A stretch of 64,000 nucleotides of DNA from Pseudomonadota bacterium (GTDB lineage Bacteria; Pseudomonadota; Gammaproteobacteria; Xanthomonadales; Rhodanobacteraceae). The notes beneath the pieces were generated by a model. That model did not search any database. It had not been told where the DNA came from and worked only from the letters and a program-made list of their open reading frames with translations. Position 1 is the first letter of the stretch. Every line of letters begins with the position of its first letter. The stretch lies in contig JAFEFO010000041.1 in NCBI GenBank assembly GCA_018240565.1, positions 1 to 64,000 of the forward strand, written 5' to 3'. Below, in pieces: positions 29,127-37,105 of the stretch. Both the position numbers and the translations under genes were made by a program.

Positions 29127-29169
29127 GGCGATCTGCCCCGGATGCGCCGGCCAGTCCGGCACGGCGATC

Positions 29170-29232
29170 CTCGCGCGCGCTCGCGCGCGAGGTCTTTAGG
29201 GCAGCGTTAGGATTGCTTGGGAAATGCTTGGG
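29170..29232 (-). promoter_or_regulatory. phased GCTTGGG repeats before the delta-60 gene
   Basis: GCTTGGG stands at 29215 and 29226 (11 bp apart), with GCGTTAG at 29204 in phase and CTTTAGGGCAG from 29194. A 10-bp perfect inverted repeat CTCGCGCGCG/CGCGCGCGAG (about 29172-29193) lies on the gene-proximal side. The arrangement copies that at 26488-26557, also about 70-100 bp before a secreted-protein gene. Confidence 0.5.
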
Positions 29233-29252
29233 GCGGGCGAAACAGCGCCAAA

Positions 29253-30044
29253 TCAGGAGCGCAACCCCACGCCGCGGTGCAGCAGGGTCAGGCAGATCGC
29301 GCCGAGGCCGGCGACGAAGGCGAGCATCACCAGGTACGCCCAGCGCAGGTCGATGTCGGTCACGCCGAGCAGGCCGTAACGGAACGCGTTGACCATGTAC
29401 AGGATCGGGTTGGCGTAGGAGATTTCCTTCCATGGCGCCGGCAATTGCGCGACGTTGTAGAACACGCCGCCGAGATACGTGAGTGGGGTGAGCACGAAGG
29501 TGGGGATGATGGCGATGTCGTCGAACTTGCGCGCGAAGATCGCATTGACGAAACCGAGCAGGGCGAAGATCGTCGCGGCGAGCACGAACGTGCTGAGCGT
29601 GACGAGCGGGTGATACAGGTGAATCTTGGTGAAGAACAGCGAGATGCCGAGCACGAGCACGCCGACCATGAAGCCGCGCAACACCGCGCCGGCGATGTAG
29701 CCGGTGAGGATGGTCCAGCTCGGCATCGGCGAGACCAGCATTTCCTCGACGAAACGCTGAAACTTGGCGCCGAAGAAGGAACTGGTGATGTTGCCGTAGG
29801 CATTCTGGATCACCGCCATCATCACCAGGCCCGGCGCGATGTACTCGATGTACGAGATCGCGCTGCCATCGGGCGCGTGCGCGATGGTGCCGATGCGGCT
29901 GCCGACCAGGGTGCCGAAGATGATGAAGTACAGCGTCATCGTGATCGCCGGCGGCAGCAGGGTCTGCGTCCAGATGCGCAGGATGCGGTTCACCTCGCGG
30001 CGCACGATGGTGTAGAGCGCGATCAGCACGGCGTGGCGGTTCAT
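29253..30044 (-). CDS. yadH: ABC-2 type transporter permease (YadH-like)
   Basis: The 263-residue permease has six predicted membrane segments. It shows the ABC-2 family pattern, with FQRFVEEMLVSPMPSWTILTGYIAGAVLRG in the middle. It closely fits YadH, the permease partner of YadG. The start overlaps the ATPase stop by 4 bp. The substrate of YadGH-type transporters is not established. Confidence 0.9.
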   Translation of the reverse strand: MNRHAVLIALYTIVRREVNRILRIWTQTLLPPAITMTLYFIIFGTLVGSRIGTIAHAPDGSAISYIEYIAPGLVMMAVIQNAYGNITSSFFGAKFQRFVEEMLVSPMPSWTILTGYIAGAVLRGFMVGVLVLGISLFFTKIHLYHPLVTLSTFVLAATIFALLGFVNAIFARKFDDIAIIPTFVLTPLTYLGGVFYNVAQLPAPWKEISYANPILYMVNAFRYGLLGVTDIDLRWAYLVMLAFVAGLGAICLTLLHRGVGLRS

Positions 30045-30985
30045 GCGGCCACCTTGTCGTTGGCGTCGATCAGGCGCACGAACAATTCCTCAAGGCGGTT
30101 GGCCTTGTTGCGCATCGAGGTCACGGTGATGCCTTGCGCGGTCAGCGTGGCGAACAGGGAATTCAGATCGTGCGCGCGCGACATTTCCGCTTCCAGCGTG
30201 CGCTCGTCGATGCGCGTCAATTTCACGTCGGCAACGACCGGCAGTTGCGCGCAGGGCGCCGCCAGATCGAGCACGAAGGCTTCGACGTCGAGTTTCGACA
30301 GCAGCGTTTTCATCGCCGTGTTTTCGATGATGCGGCCGTGGTCGATGATGGCGATGTTGCGGCACAAGGACTCGGCTTCTTCCAGGTAGTGCGTGGTCAG
30401 GATCACCGTGGTGCCGGCGGCATTGATGCCCTGGATGAACTTCCACATCGAGCGGCGGATTTCGATGTCGACGCCGGCGGTGGGTTCGTCCAGGATCAGC
30501 AATTTCGGCTCGTTCATCATCGCGCGTGCGATCAGCAGGCGCCGCTTCATGCCGCCGGACAAGGTGCGCGAGACCACGAAAGCCTTGTCCCACAACGCGA
30601 GTTGCTTCAGGTATTTTTCCGCGCGTTCGGCGGCGACCGTGCGCGGCACGCCATAGAAACCCGCCTGGTTCATGCAGATCTGGAACGGGTTGTCGAACAT
30701 GTTGAAATTGATTTCCTGCGGCACCAGCCCGAGCATCGCCATGGCCTGGCTGCGCTGGTTGCGCACGGAGCAACCGAACACCCGCGCGTCGCCCGTGCTG
30801 GCATTCACCAGCGAAGACACGATGCCGATCAGGGTGGACTTGCCGGCACCGTTGGGGCCGAGCAGGGCGTAGAAATCGCCGGGCGCGACGGCGAGCGAAA
30901 TGCCCTTGAGCGCCTGCACGCCGTTGGAATAGGTCTTGACGAGATCGCTGACTTCCAACGCGGGAATGGCGCTCATAAGCTGCAT
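30041..30985 (-). CDS. yadG: ABC transporter ATP-binding protein (YadG-like)
   Basis: The 314-residue ATPase has Walker A LLGPNGAGKSTLIG near residue 40, signature LSGGMKRRLLIARAM, Walker B LLILDEPTAGVD and switch HYLEEAESL. A C-terminal extension of about 85 residues is typical of YadG-type subunits. It is encoded directly before and overlapping the permease gene. ATG at 30985 is used; ATG at 30976 (MSAIPALEV) is equally possible since neither has a strong ribosome site. Confidence 0.92.
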   Translation of the reverse strand: MQLMSAIPALEVSDLVKTYSNGVQALKGISLAVAPGDFYALLGPNGAGKSTLIGIVSSLVNASTGDARVFGCSVRNQRSQAMAMLGLVPQEINFNMFDNPFQICMNQAGFYGVPRTVAAERAEKYLKQLALWDKAFVVSRTLSGGMKRRLLIARAMMNEPKLLILDEPTAGVDIEIRRSMWKFIQGINAAGTTVILTTHYLEEAESLCRNIAIIDHGRIIENTAMKTLLSKLDVEAFVLDLAAPCAQLPVVADVKLTRIDERTLEAEMSRAHDLNSLFATLTAQGITVTSMRNKANRLEELFVRLIDANDKVAA

Positions 30986-31038
30986 GACGGGGGCAAGGCG
31001 GTTAGTATAGCGGGCCTTTCGTCCGTCCGATTTTCGCC

Positions 31039-31782
31039 GTGCCCGAACACTTCCCGCTTCGCCTTGCCGCCAGCCGCATGCTGGCGCCCGCCATCCGCCA
31101 CATGGAGTTTGAACGCGCCGATGGCGCGCCGTTCGCCTTCATTCCCGGTCAGTTCGTGCAGATCCATTTCACCTATGCGGATGGCAAGCCGACCAAGCGC
31201 AGTTATTCGGTGGCGACGATCGGCGACGGCAGCGGCGCGGTGCCGCGCATCGAGATCGCGGTGTCCTATGTCGAAGGCGGCGCGGCGACCAACCTGCTCG
31301 CCAACCTGCCCGAAGGCGGCACGATCGACGCCAGCGGTCCATACGGGCGTTTTTGCCTGGACGAAAAAGACGCCAACCGACGCTATCTTCTTGTTGCCAC
31401 CGGCACCGGCGTGACGCCGTATCGCGCCATGCTGCCGCATCTGGAAAAACTCGGCCAGCGCGGTGCCGAAGTCGCGCTCGTCTACGGCGCGCGCAACGAA
31501 TCCGAGCTGCTCTACGGCGAGGAGTTCGAAGCCTTCGCGCGGACGCATCCGCACTTCCGCTTCTACGCCTGTTTCAGTCGCGCCGCACGCGCGCAGCCAC
31601 GCGCGCACGATCGCGCCGGTCGCGTGCACGTCGCGTTGAGCGAACTCAAGCCGGATGCCGAACACGATATCGCCTATCTGTGCGGCAACCCGGAAATGGT
31701 CGACCAGGCGTTCGCGCTGCTCAAGGACGCCGGCCTGCCGGTGCCGCACATCCGGCGCGAGAAATACGTCTCGTCGCGCTAG
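31039..31782 (+). CDS. fpr: ferredoxin--NADP+ reductase-like flavoprotein
   Basis: The 247-residue protein has the FNR fold: FAD-binding RSYSVAT near residue 55, NAD(P)-binding ATGTGVTPYRAM near residue 116, and CGNPEMVDQAF near residue 214. The C-terminus REKYVSSR is of the bacterial subclass. It would move electrons between NAD(P)H and a ferredoxin or flavodoxin. GTG at 31039 is the start. It is divergent from yadG. Confidence 0.82.
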   Translation: MPEHFPLRLAASRMLAPAIRHMEFERADGAPFAFIPGQFVQIHFTYADGKPTKRSYSVATIGDGSGAVPRIEIAVSYVEGGAATNLLANLPEGGTIDASGPYGRFCLDEKDANRRYLLVATGTGVTPYRAMLPHLEKLGQRGAEVALVYGARNESELLYGEEFEAFARTHPHFRFYACFSRAARAQPRAHDRAGRVHVALSELKPDAEHDIAYLCGNPEMVDQAFALLKDAGLPVPHIRREKYVSSR

Positions 31783-31787
31783 TCGGT

Positions 31788-31852
31788 TGTAAAGGATGCT
31801 TGACATGCCGTGAAGCGACGGGTAGATTGGCACTTGTCAAGGATACTTGACA
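31788..31852 (+). promoter_or_regulatory. promoter with two operator palindromes before the XRE operon
   Basis: Two near-identical 18-bp palindromes occur: TGTAAAG-GATG-CTTGACA (31788-31805, one mismatch) and TGTCAAG-GATA-CTTGACA (31835-31852, perfect). TTGACA at 31800-31805 with a 17-bp spacer to TAGATT at 31823-31828 makes a good sigma-70 promoter. The first operator thus covers the -35 and the second covers the expected transcription start. This is what an autoregulating repressor needs; the XRE gene at 32475 is the obvious candidate. Confidence 0.75.
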
Positions 31853-31872
31853 TAACGAAAGTCCGAACGCCA

Positions 31873-32478
31873 ATGACCAACCAAGCCCAAAAGCGCTATC
31901 AGATTCGCATCCTGCTCGCCATGGCGATTTACGTTGTCGTGCTGCTGAGTGTTTGGCCGCTGGCAAAATCCACCGTCGAGGTGTGGCTCAAGGCGCTGTA
32001 CGCGCTGGCGCCCGTGCCACCGATCCTGTACGTGATCTGGTTGATGGCGCGACGTGTTCTCGCCAGCGATGAACTCGAACAACGCACGCACCTGATCGGC
32101 CTTGGCGTGGCCGCGGCGGTGGTTTCGGTGTTCGGCATCGTCAGCGGTTTTCTGGCCGCCGCGCACGTGCTGCCGCCGGATGGCGCGGCGGCGATGCTGG
32201 TGTGGATCTTTCCGCTGATGATCGTGGTGTACAGCATCGCGCAGGGCTACGCGGCGCGACGTTACGGCAGCAGCATCTGTTTCGAGGAAGGCCTGCCGCT
32301 GGCGTTGCGCTTCTTGTATGCGGTGGCGATTTGCGCCGCCGTCGCCGCGTATCTGTATTGGCGCAAGGGTGACATGGAGGGCGCCGGCACAGCCTTGGGC
32401 ATGGCAACTGGCGTCGTGCTTGGCGGCGCCCTTTTCGCGTTGCTCAAGTGGTGGCGCAAGCGCTCGGCGCACGAATGA
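31873..32478 (+). CDS. integral membrane protein of unknown function
   Basis: This 201-residue protein has about six hydrophobic helices. Residues 1-130 carry four (ILLAMAIYVVVLLSVWPLA; LAPVPPILYVIWLMA; GLGVAAAVVSVFGIVSGFL; AAMLVWIFPLMIVVY) and residues 135-201 two more. The two parts look like separate small families joined together. It is the first gene of the operon behind the operator pair and overlaps the XRE gene (ATGA at 32475-32478). A pairing of a small membrane protein with an XRE regulator is common. Function unknown. Confidence 0.75.
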   Translation: MTNQAQKRYQIRILLAMAIYVVVLLSVWPLAKSTVEVWLKALYALAPVPPILYVIWLMARRVLASDELEQRTHLIGLGVAAAVVSVFGIVSGFLAAAHVLPPDGAAAMLVWIFPLMIVVYSIAQGYAARRYGSSICFEEGLPLALRFLYAVAICAAVAAYLYWRKGDMEGAGTALGMATGVVLGGALFALLKWWRKRSAHE

Positions 32479-32678
32479 AAAACCACGTACGCGAATTGCG
32501 CGAGAAACATGGCTGGTCGCAGGGTGATCTCGCGGACCAGCTTGGCGTATCGCGGCAAACCGTGAATGCGATCGAGACTGGCAAGTACGACCCCAGCCTG
32601 CCGCTGGCGTTCAAGATCGGCAGATTGTTCGGACATAGGATCGAAACGCTGTTCGAGTTCGACGAGGAGAAGAGATGA
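32475..32678 (+). CDS. XRE-family transcriptional regulator, likely autorepressor
   Basis: The 67-residue protein is little more than a Cro/C1-type HTH: LREKHGWSQGDLADQLGVSRQTVNAIETGKYDPSLPLAFKIGRLFG, then an acidic end. It belongs to the compact YgzD-like group of repressors. Both ends overlap the neighbouring genes by 4 bp (ATGA), so it is translated as part of the operon. The TGTCAAG-N4-CTTGACA palindromes upstream are its likely operators. Confidence 0.9.
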   Translation: MKNHVRELREKHGWSQGDLADQLGVSRQTVNAIETGKYDPSLPLAFKIGRLFGHRIETLFEFDEEKR

Positions 32679-34240
32679 AACTGGACAAACGAATCGCCTT
32701 GCGCATCGCGGTCGCCATCGCCGCCGCGGCGTATCTTGGCTGGCACGCGTTCAAGCCAAAGGCGGGCGCAGCGCCCGAATCGCTTGCGGCGCCGATTGCC
32801 GCGAATGCCAGGGCATTCGACCTGGGCACGCTGCACTTCACGGCCTGTGAATTGGCGCAGAAACATTCCGGTGCGACGACCAGTGCTTTCTGTTCGCCGT
32901 TCTCGGTGCCGGAAAATCGCGTCGAGAATCAGCGCTCGGATGCGAACGGCCGCAAGATCGACCTGCGCATGGCGCTGATCAAGTCCGACGCCACTGCGGC
33001 CGACCGCGACATCGTCGTGTTCCTCGCCGGCGGCCCGGGACAGTCCGCCATCGACACCTGGCCGCAGATCGCGCCGGCATTCGCGCATCTGCTCGAACAC
33101 CATCACGTGTTGCTGCTCGACCAGCGCGGCACCGGTGGTTCCAATGCGCTGGAGTGCATGGGCGGCGACGATGCGGATGATGCAAACGGCCCGACCGGTT
33201 TCGACGCCGACAAGGTGCGCGCGCGAACGCAACAATGCCTGGCCGATGTCGGCAAGCACGCCGACCCGCGTTTCTACACGACAACCGACGCGGTCGCCGA
33301 CCTGGAGGCCGTGCGCCAGGCGTTGGGCGCGCCGCCGTTCGACCTCGTCGGCGTGTCCTACGGCACGCGCATGGCGCAGCAATACGCGATGCGCCATCCG
33401 GATGGCGTGCGCAGCATCGTGCTCGACAGCGCGGTGCCGAACGAGCTGGTGCTCGGCCAGGACTTCGCCGAGAACCTCGACAACGCACTCAAGCTGCAGT
33501 TCGCCCAATGTGAGCAGACGCCAGCCTGCAAGAAAGCATTCGGCGATCCCATGGCGAGCCTGTACATGCTGCGAGATGCGTTGCGCGCGCATCCGCAGGA
33601 TTACAGCTATCGCGACCCGGTCACGTTCGAGGGGAGCCGCAAGCGGCTTACGGGCGCCTCCCTGGTGGGCCTGGTGCGCATGTTCGCCTACACACCGGAA
33701 ACCGCCGCGCTGCTGCCGCTGTCGATCGCCGAGGGCCTCAAGGGCGACTACGCGCCGCTCGCGGGCCAGACCAAGGTCCTGACCGGCGACATGACCGATC
33801 TGTCGGAAAACGCGATGCAGTTGTCGGTGGTGTGCAGCGAAGACGCGGACCTGCTCGCTTCGCGCGCGCAGGACGCGAACACCCTGCTCGGCAATCATCT
33901 GGTAGATGGCATCAAGGCAGCGTGCGAGGTGTGGCCGCATGAGCCGCGCCCGGCGGATTTCCACGCGCCGCTGAAAACCGATATACCCGTCCTGATCCTG
34001 GAAGGCGCGTTCGATCCGGTCACGCCGCCGCGCTACGGCGAGCAGATCCTCAAGGGCCTGGGCAACGCGCGACTGCTGATCGCCAAGGGCCAGGGCCACA
34101 ACGTCATCGGGCGCGGCTGCATGCCGAAGCTGGTCGGCGAATTCGTCGACAAGCTCGATCCGAAAACCCTCGATGCGAAGTGCGTGGATCGCCTCGGCCC
34201 GATGCCGGCGTTCCTCAATTTCAATGGAGCTGCCCCGTGA
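32675..34240 (+). CDS. TAP-like alpha/beta hydrolase (proline iminopeptidase-like)
   Basis: The 521-residue protein has an N-terminal membrane or signal segment. An alpha/beta hydrolase core of the tripeptidyl aminopeptidase group follows: FLAGGPGQSAIDTW, LLDQRGTGGSN, nucleophile GVSYGTRMAQQYA, and a C-terminal TAP-like lid with PVLILEGAFDPVTPPRYGE. The terminal His is in GQGHNVIGRGC. It would cleave N-terminal peptides or esters in the periplasm. It overlaps the XRE gene and the ABC ATPase gene by 4 bp on each side. Confidence 0.86.
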   Translation: MKLDKRIALRIAVAIAAAAYLGWHAFKPKAGAAPESLAAPIAANARAFDLGTLHFTACELAQKHSGATTSAFCSPFSVPENRVENQRSDANGRKIDLRMALIKSDATAADRDIVVFLAGGPGQSAIDTWPQIAPAFAHLLEHHHVLLLDQRGTGGSNALECMGGDDADDANGPTGFDADKVRARTQQCLADVGKHADPRFYTTTDAVADLEAVRQALGAPPFDLVGVSYGTRMAQQYAMRHPDGVRSIVLDSAVPNELVLGQDFAENLDNALKLQFAQCEQTPACKKAFGDPMASLYMLRDALRAHPQDYSYRDPVTFEGSRKRLTGASLVGLVRMFAYTPETAALLPLSIAEGLKGDYAPLAGQTKVLTGDMTDLSENAMQLSVVCSEDADLLASRAQDANTLLGNHLVDGIKAACEVWPHEPRPADFHAPLKTDIPVLILEGAFDPVTPPRYGEQILKGLGNARLLIAKGQGHNVIGRGCMPKLVGEFVDKLDPKTLDAKCVDRLGPMPAFLNFNGAAP

Positions 34241-34983
34241 TTGAAGTCAAGAATCTGCACAAGGCCTTCGGCAAGGGCGCCAAGCGCGTCGCCGCGGTGG
34301 ATGGCGTGTCCTTCCTCGCGCGCGATGGCGAGATCACCGGCCTGCTCGGACCGAACGGCGCCGGCAAGACGACGACACTGCGCTGTTTGTATACATTGAT
34401 GCAGCCCGATTCCGGCCAGGTGCTGGTCGACGGCATCGATGCCGCCGTCGACCCGGTCGCGGTGCGCCGGCGCCTAGGCGTGCTGCCCGACGCACGCGGC
34501 CTGTACAAGCGCCTGACTGCGCGCGAGAACATCGATTACTTCGCACGCCTGCACGGCATCGAATCGCAGACCATGCATCAGCGCCGCGAAGCACTGGCCG
34601 ATGCGCTGGAGATGCGCGACATCCTGGATCGCCGCACCGAAGGCTTCTCGCAGGGCCAGCGCGTAAAGACCGCGATCGCGCGCGCACTGGTGCACGATCC
34701 GAAGAACGTGATCCTCGATGAGCCGACCAACGGACTTGATGTCATGTCCACGCGCGCGATGCGCGCCTTCCTCAAGTCGATGAAGGCGGAAGGCCGCTGC
34801 GTTTTGTTTTCCAGCCACATCATGCAGGAGGTCGCCGCGTTGTGCGATCGCATCGTCGTGATCGCGCGCGGCCGCGTCGTCGCCGACGAATCGCCCGATG
34901 CGCTGCGCGCGCAGACCGGCGAGGCGAACCTGGAAGACGCGTTCGTGAAATTGATTGGGACCGATGAAGGACTCGCCGCATGA
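34237..34983 (+). CDS. ABC transporter ATP-binding protein (NatA-like)
   Basis: The 248-residue ATPase has Walker A LLGPNGAGKTTTL near residue 36, signature FSQGQRVKTAIARAL (Q in place of the usual second G), Walker B NVILDEPTNGLD and SSHIMQEVAALCD. It resembles NatA, the ATPase of Na+ exporters, but the substrate is uncertain. The GTG start at 34237 overlaps the hydrolase stop; a GGAG lies 9 bp upstream. Confidence 0.9.
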   Translation: MIEVKNLHKAFGKGAKRVAAVDGVSFLARDGEITGLLGPNGAGKTTTLRCLYTLMQPDSGQVLVDGIDAAVDPVAVRRRLGVLPDARGLYKRLTARENIDYFARLHGIESQTMHQRREALADALEMRDILDRRTEGFSQGQRVKTAIARALVHDPKNVILDEPTNGLDVMSTRAMRAFLKSMKAEGRCVLFSSHIMQEVAALCDRIVVIARGRVVADESPDALRAQTGEANLEDAFVKLIGTDEGLAA

Positions 34984-35159
34984 AGGAGCCGCTGAACAAG
35001 CTGCAGCGCTCGACATCTTGCGCGCCGGCGGTGCTCGGAATCCTCATGTACCTCGCACGTACACTCCGGTTCCTGCGCTCCGGCGACGCGCAACCTGTCT
35101 TCGCTCGCGACGCTTGTTCACGGCTCCTTGAACACTTTCCGGAGCAAACATTGCAATGA
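34980..35159 (+). CDS. small ORF between the ABC ATPase and permease genes
   Basis: A 59-codon frame opens at 34980 and closes at 35157-35159. It overlaps both neighbours by 4 bp (ATGA at both ends), as the other genes of this operon do. The peptide is basic and has a short hydrophobic stretch (AVLGILMYLA). I recognise no family. Against it being a gene: no clear ribosome site. In favour: the exact double ATGA overlap. Confidence 0.35.
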   Translation: MKEPLNKLQRSTSCAPAVLGILMYLARTLRFLRSGDAQPVFARDACSRLLEHFPEQTLQ

Positions 35160-36331
35160 ACTCTTCACTGGTCGTTTTCCTCAAAGAAGTCCGCGAAAAC
35201 ATCCGCGACCGCCGCACCGTGATCAACACGCTGCTGGTCGGCCCGCTGATGGCGCCGCTGATCTTCGTGCTGTTGATCAACACCCTGGTGACGCGCGAAT
35301 TGTCCAAGGCCGAAAAACCGCTGTCGCTGCCGGTTGCCGGCGCGCAGTACGCGCCAAACCTGATCGCCGCGCTCAAGCAGAGCAATGTCGAGATCAAGGA
35401 GGCGCCGGCCGATCCGGAGGCCGCCGTGCGCAACCAGGACGCCGACGTCGTGCTGCGCATCGGTGCGGACTTCGCCAAGGCCTGGGACAAGGGCGAACCG
35501 GCGCAGGTGGAGATGATCTACGACGCCTCGCAGCAGGACGCGCGCGGGCCGACCGAACGCCTGAAGAAATTGATCGAGGCCTACGCCCAGCGCACCGGCG
35601 CATTGCGCCTGCTCGCGCGCGGACTCTCGCCGTCGATCCTCAAGCCGGTGGCCATCGCCGAACGCGACCAGTCCACGCCGCAGAGTCGCGCTGGACTCAT
35701 GTTCGCCATGCTGCCGTACTTTTTCATCCTCGGTGGCTTCATCGGCGGCATGGCATTGGCTATCGATACAACAGCCGGAGAGCGCGAGCGCCAGTCGCTG
35801 GAACCCCTGCTTGCCAATCCGGTGCCGCGCTGGAAGATTCTCGGCGGCAAGCTGATGGCGACAACGGCGTTTGCGATCACCACCGTGCTGCTGTCGATCC
35901 TTGCGTTCGCCGTGGTCGGCCAGTTCATGCCAACGGCCAAGATCGGCATGACATTGACGCTCGGCGCGCGCTTCGTCGCCGCAACGCTGTTCGTGATGCT
36001 GCCGTTGGCGGCGTTGCTCGCCGCCCTGCAGACCCTGGTTGCCGCCTTCGCCAAGAGCTACCGCGAGGCGCAGACCTACCTGTCGCTGCTGATGTTCGTG
36101 CCGATCATCCCGACCTTGCTGTTGTCGGTCATGCCGATCAAGACGCAACTGTGGATGTATGCGGTGCCGCTGATGGGCCAGCAGGTGACGATCATCCGCC
36201 TGATGCGCGGCGATGCGGTGCCCGATTCCGCCTTGGCGATCAGCTTCGTCTGCACGGCCATCGCGGCGTTCATCGCTTGCGCGATCACGGCGCGGATCTA
36301 TCGCAGCGAGAGGTTGGCGATTTCGGCGTAA
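35156..36331 (+). CDS. ABC transporter permease (NatB-like)
   Basis: The 391-residue permease has one N-terminal helix and a large extracytoplasmic domain (about 55-175). Five or so C-terminal helices follow, containing ERERQSLEPLLANPVPRWKILGGK, the NatB/ABC-2 hallmark. It pairs with the ATPase at 34237. NatAB-type transporters export Na+ or antimicrobials; here they are tied to a TAP-like peptidase and an XRE repressor, which suggests a stress or peptide-related signal. It is the last gene of the operon before the low-GC island. Confidence 0.9.
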   Translation: MNSSLVVFLKEVRENIRDRRTVINTLLVGPLMAPLIFVLLINTLVTRELSKAEKPLSLPVAGAQYAPNLIAALKQSNVEIKEAPADPEAAVRNQDADVVLRIGADFAKAWDKGEPAQVEMIYDASQQDARGPTERLKKLIEAYAQRTGALRLLARGLSPSILKPVAIAERDQSTPQSRAGLMFAMLPYFFILGGFIGGMALAIDTTAGERERQSLEPLLANPVPRWKILGGKLMATTAFAITTVLLSILAFAVVGQFMPTAKIGMTLTLGARFVAATLFVMLPLAALLAALQTLVAAFAKSYREAQTYLSLLMFVPIIPTLLLSVMPIKTQLWMYAVPLMGQQVTIIRLMRGDAVPDSALAISFVCTAIAAFIACAITARIYRSERLAISA

Positions 36332-36339
36332 GCCAGAAA

Positions 36340-36663
36340 TCAGACTGAATGGTAGGCCATCCAGCCGGAACGAAAAAATTCACCAAGAGCCAATTCACCG
36401 AGTTTCGCGTTGATTTCGTTCCTTACTGCATATGAAGTCGGCTCACCGAATTCGACGAATACAATATTATTCGATACGGGTACACCAAAATTTACACTCA
36501 TTCGGATATCAACCAGCGCATTCGGAAAGCGTTTCTGTAGATAAGCACTCCACGCTGAAGATGTTCGCGTAGCAAGTCGATCTGCCGATTGCACGACGTC
36601 AACCGAAGAGGCTTCGTTAAAAAGATCAGCGGCGTTAATCGTATTGCTAACACGAATCAGCAT
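36340..36663 (-). CDS. hypothetical protein in low-GC island
   Basis: A 107-residue product (MLIRVSNTINAADLFNEAS and onward) with no recognisable domain, signal peptide or membrane segment. The ATG at 36663 is chosen over 36690 because GGAG lies 6 bp before it. Base composition is clearly lower in GC than in flanking genes, which suggests transfer. It is the last of three same-strand genes ending 8 bp from the permease gene on the other strand. Confidence 0.6.
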   Translation of the reverse strand: MLIRVSNTINAADLFNEASSVDVVQSADRLATRTSSAWSAYLQKRFPNALVDIRMSVNFGVPVSNNIVFVEFGEPTSYAVRNEINAKLGELALGEFFRSGWMAYHSV

Positions 36664-36736
36664 AAGGTTCTCCGCTGCATGTGATGACATACCAGCGGCA
36701 TCTTAGTCAATATTTGCCGATGCCTGTCCATATGCG

Positions 36737-37102
36737 CTACCAGCTATTCTTTACCAAACGTTTGATGCATTGCCGACCAGGTTTAAGCAAATTGGCGGGC
36801 CCGCCATTCAGCGCGGCAACGCGTACGGAATAAGTACCCGAAGCCACTAGGCGGTAGAGTTCGCTCTCGTCTTCAATTTCACGCCCTTCGGCCTTTGTGT
36901 TTCCCCTTGATGAAATGCGGAAAGTCAGCTTTCCGGTGTCCCGATTTCGCATACGCACGGGGTACAAGCGTGCGCCAGAACTGTGCTCAAGGTAGAAGCT
37001 GTATCCAAAACGATCATTGGTCTGATCAATTGGCCGCTCCGCCTGCAGAGCTATTTTGGGTGGCTTGCTTCGTGACCGTGGGTCGAGGATAGTTTTTGGC
37101 AC
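36737..37102 (-). CDS. hypothetical protein in low-GC island
   Basis: A 121-residue basic product with GTG start at 37102, three bases after the stop of the upstream gene, so translation is coupled. Beta-rich segments (FGYSFYLEHSSGARLYPVRMRN; GTYSVRVAALNG) suggest a small beta fold. I recognise no family. The tight coupling to the gene at 37106 suggests a shared function. Confidence 0.6.
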   Translation of the reverse strand: MPKTILDPRSRSKPPKIALQAERPIDQTNDRFGYSFYLEHSSGARLYPVRMRNRDTGKLTFRISSRGNTKAEGREIEDESELYRLVASGTYSVRVAALNGGPANLLKPGRQCIKRLVKNSW

Positions 37103-37105
37103 GAC

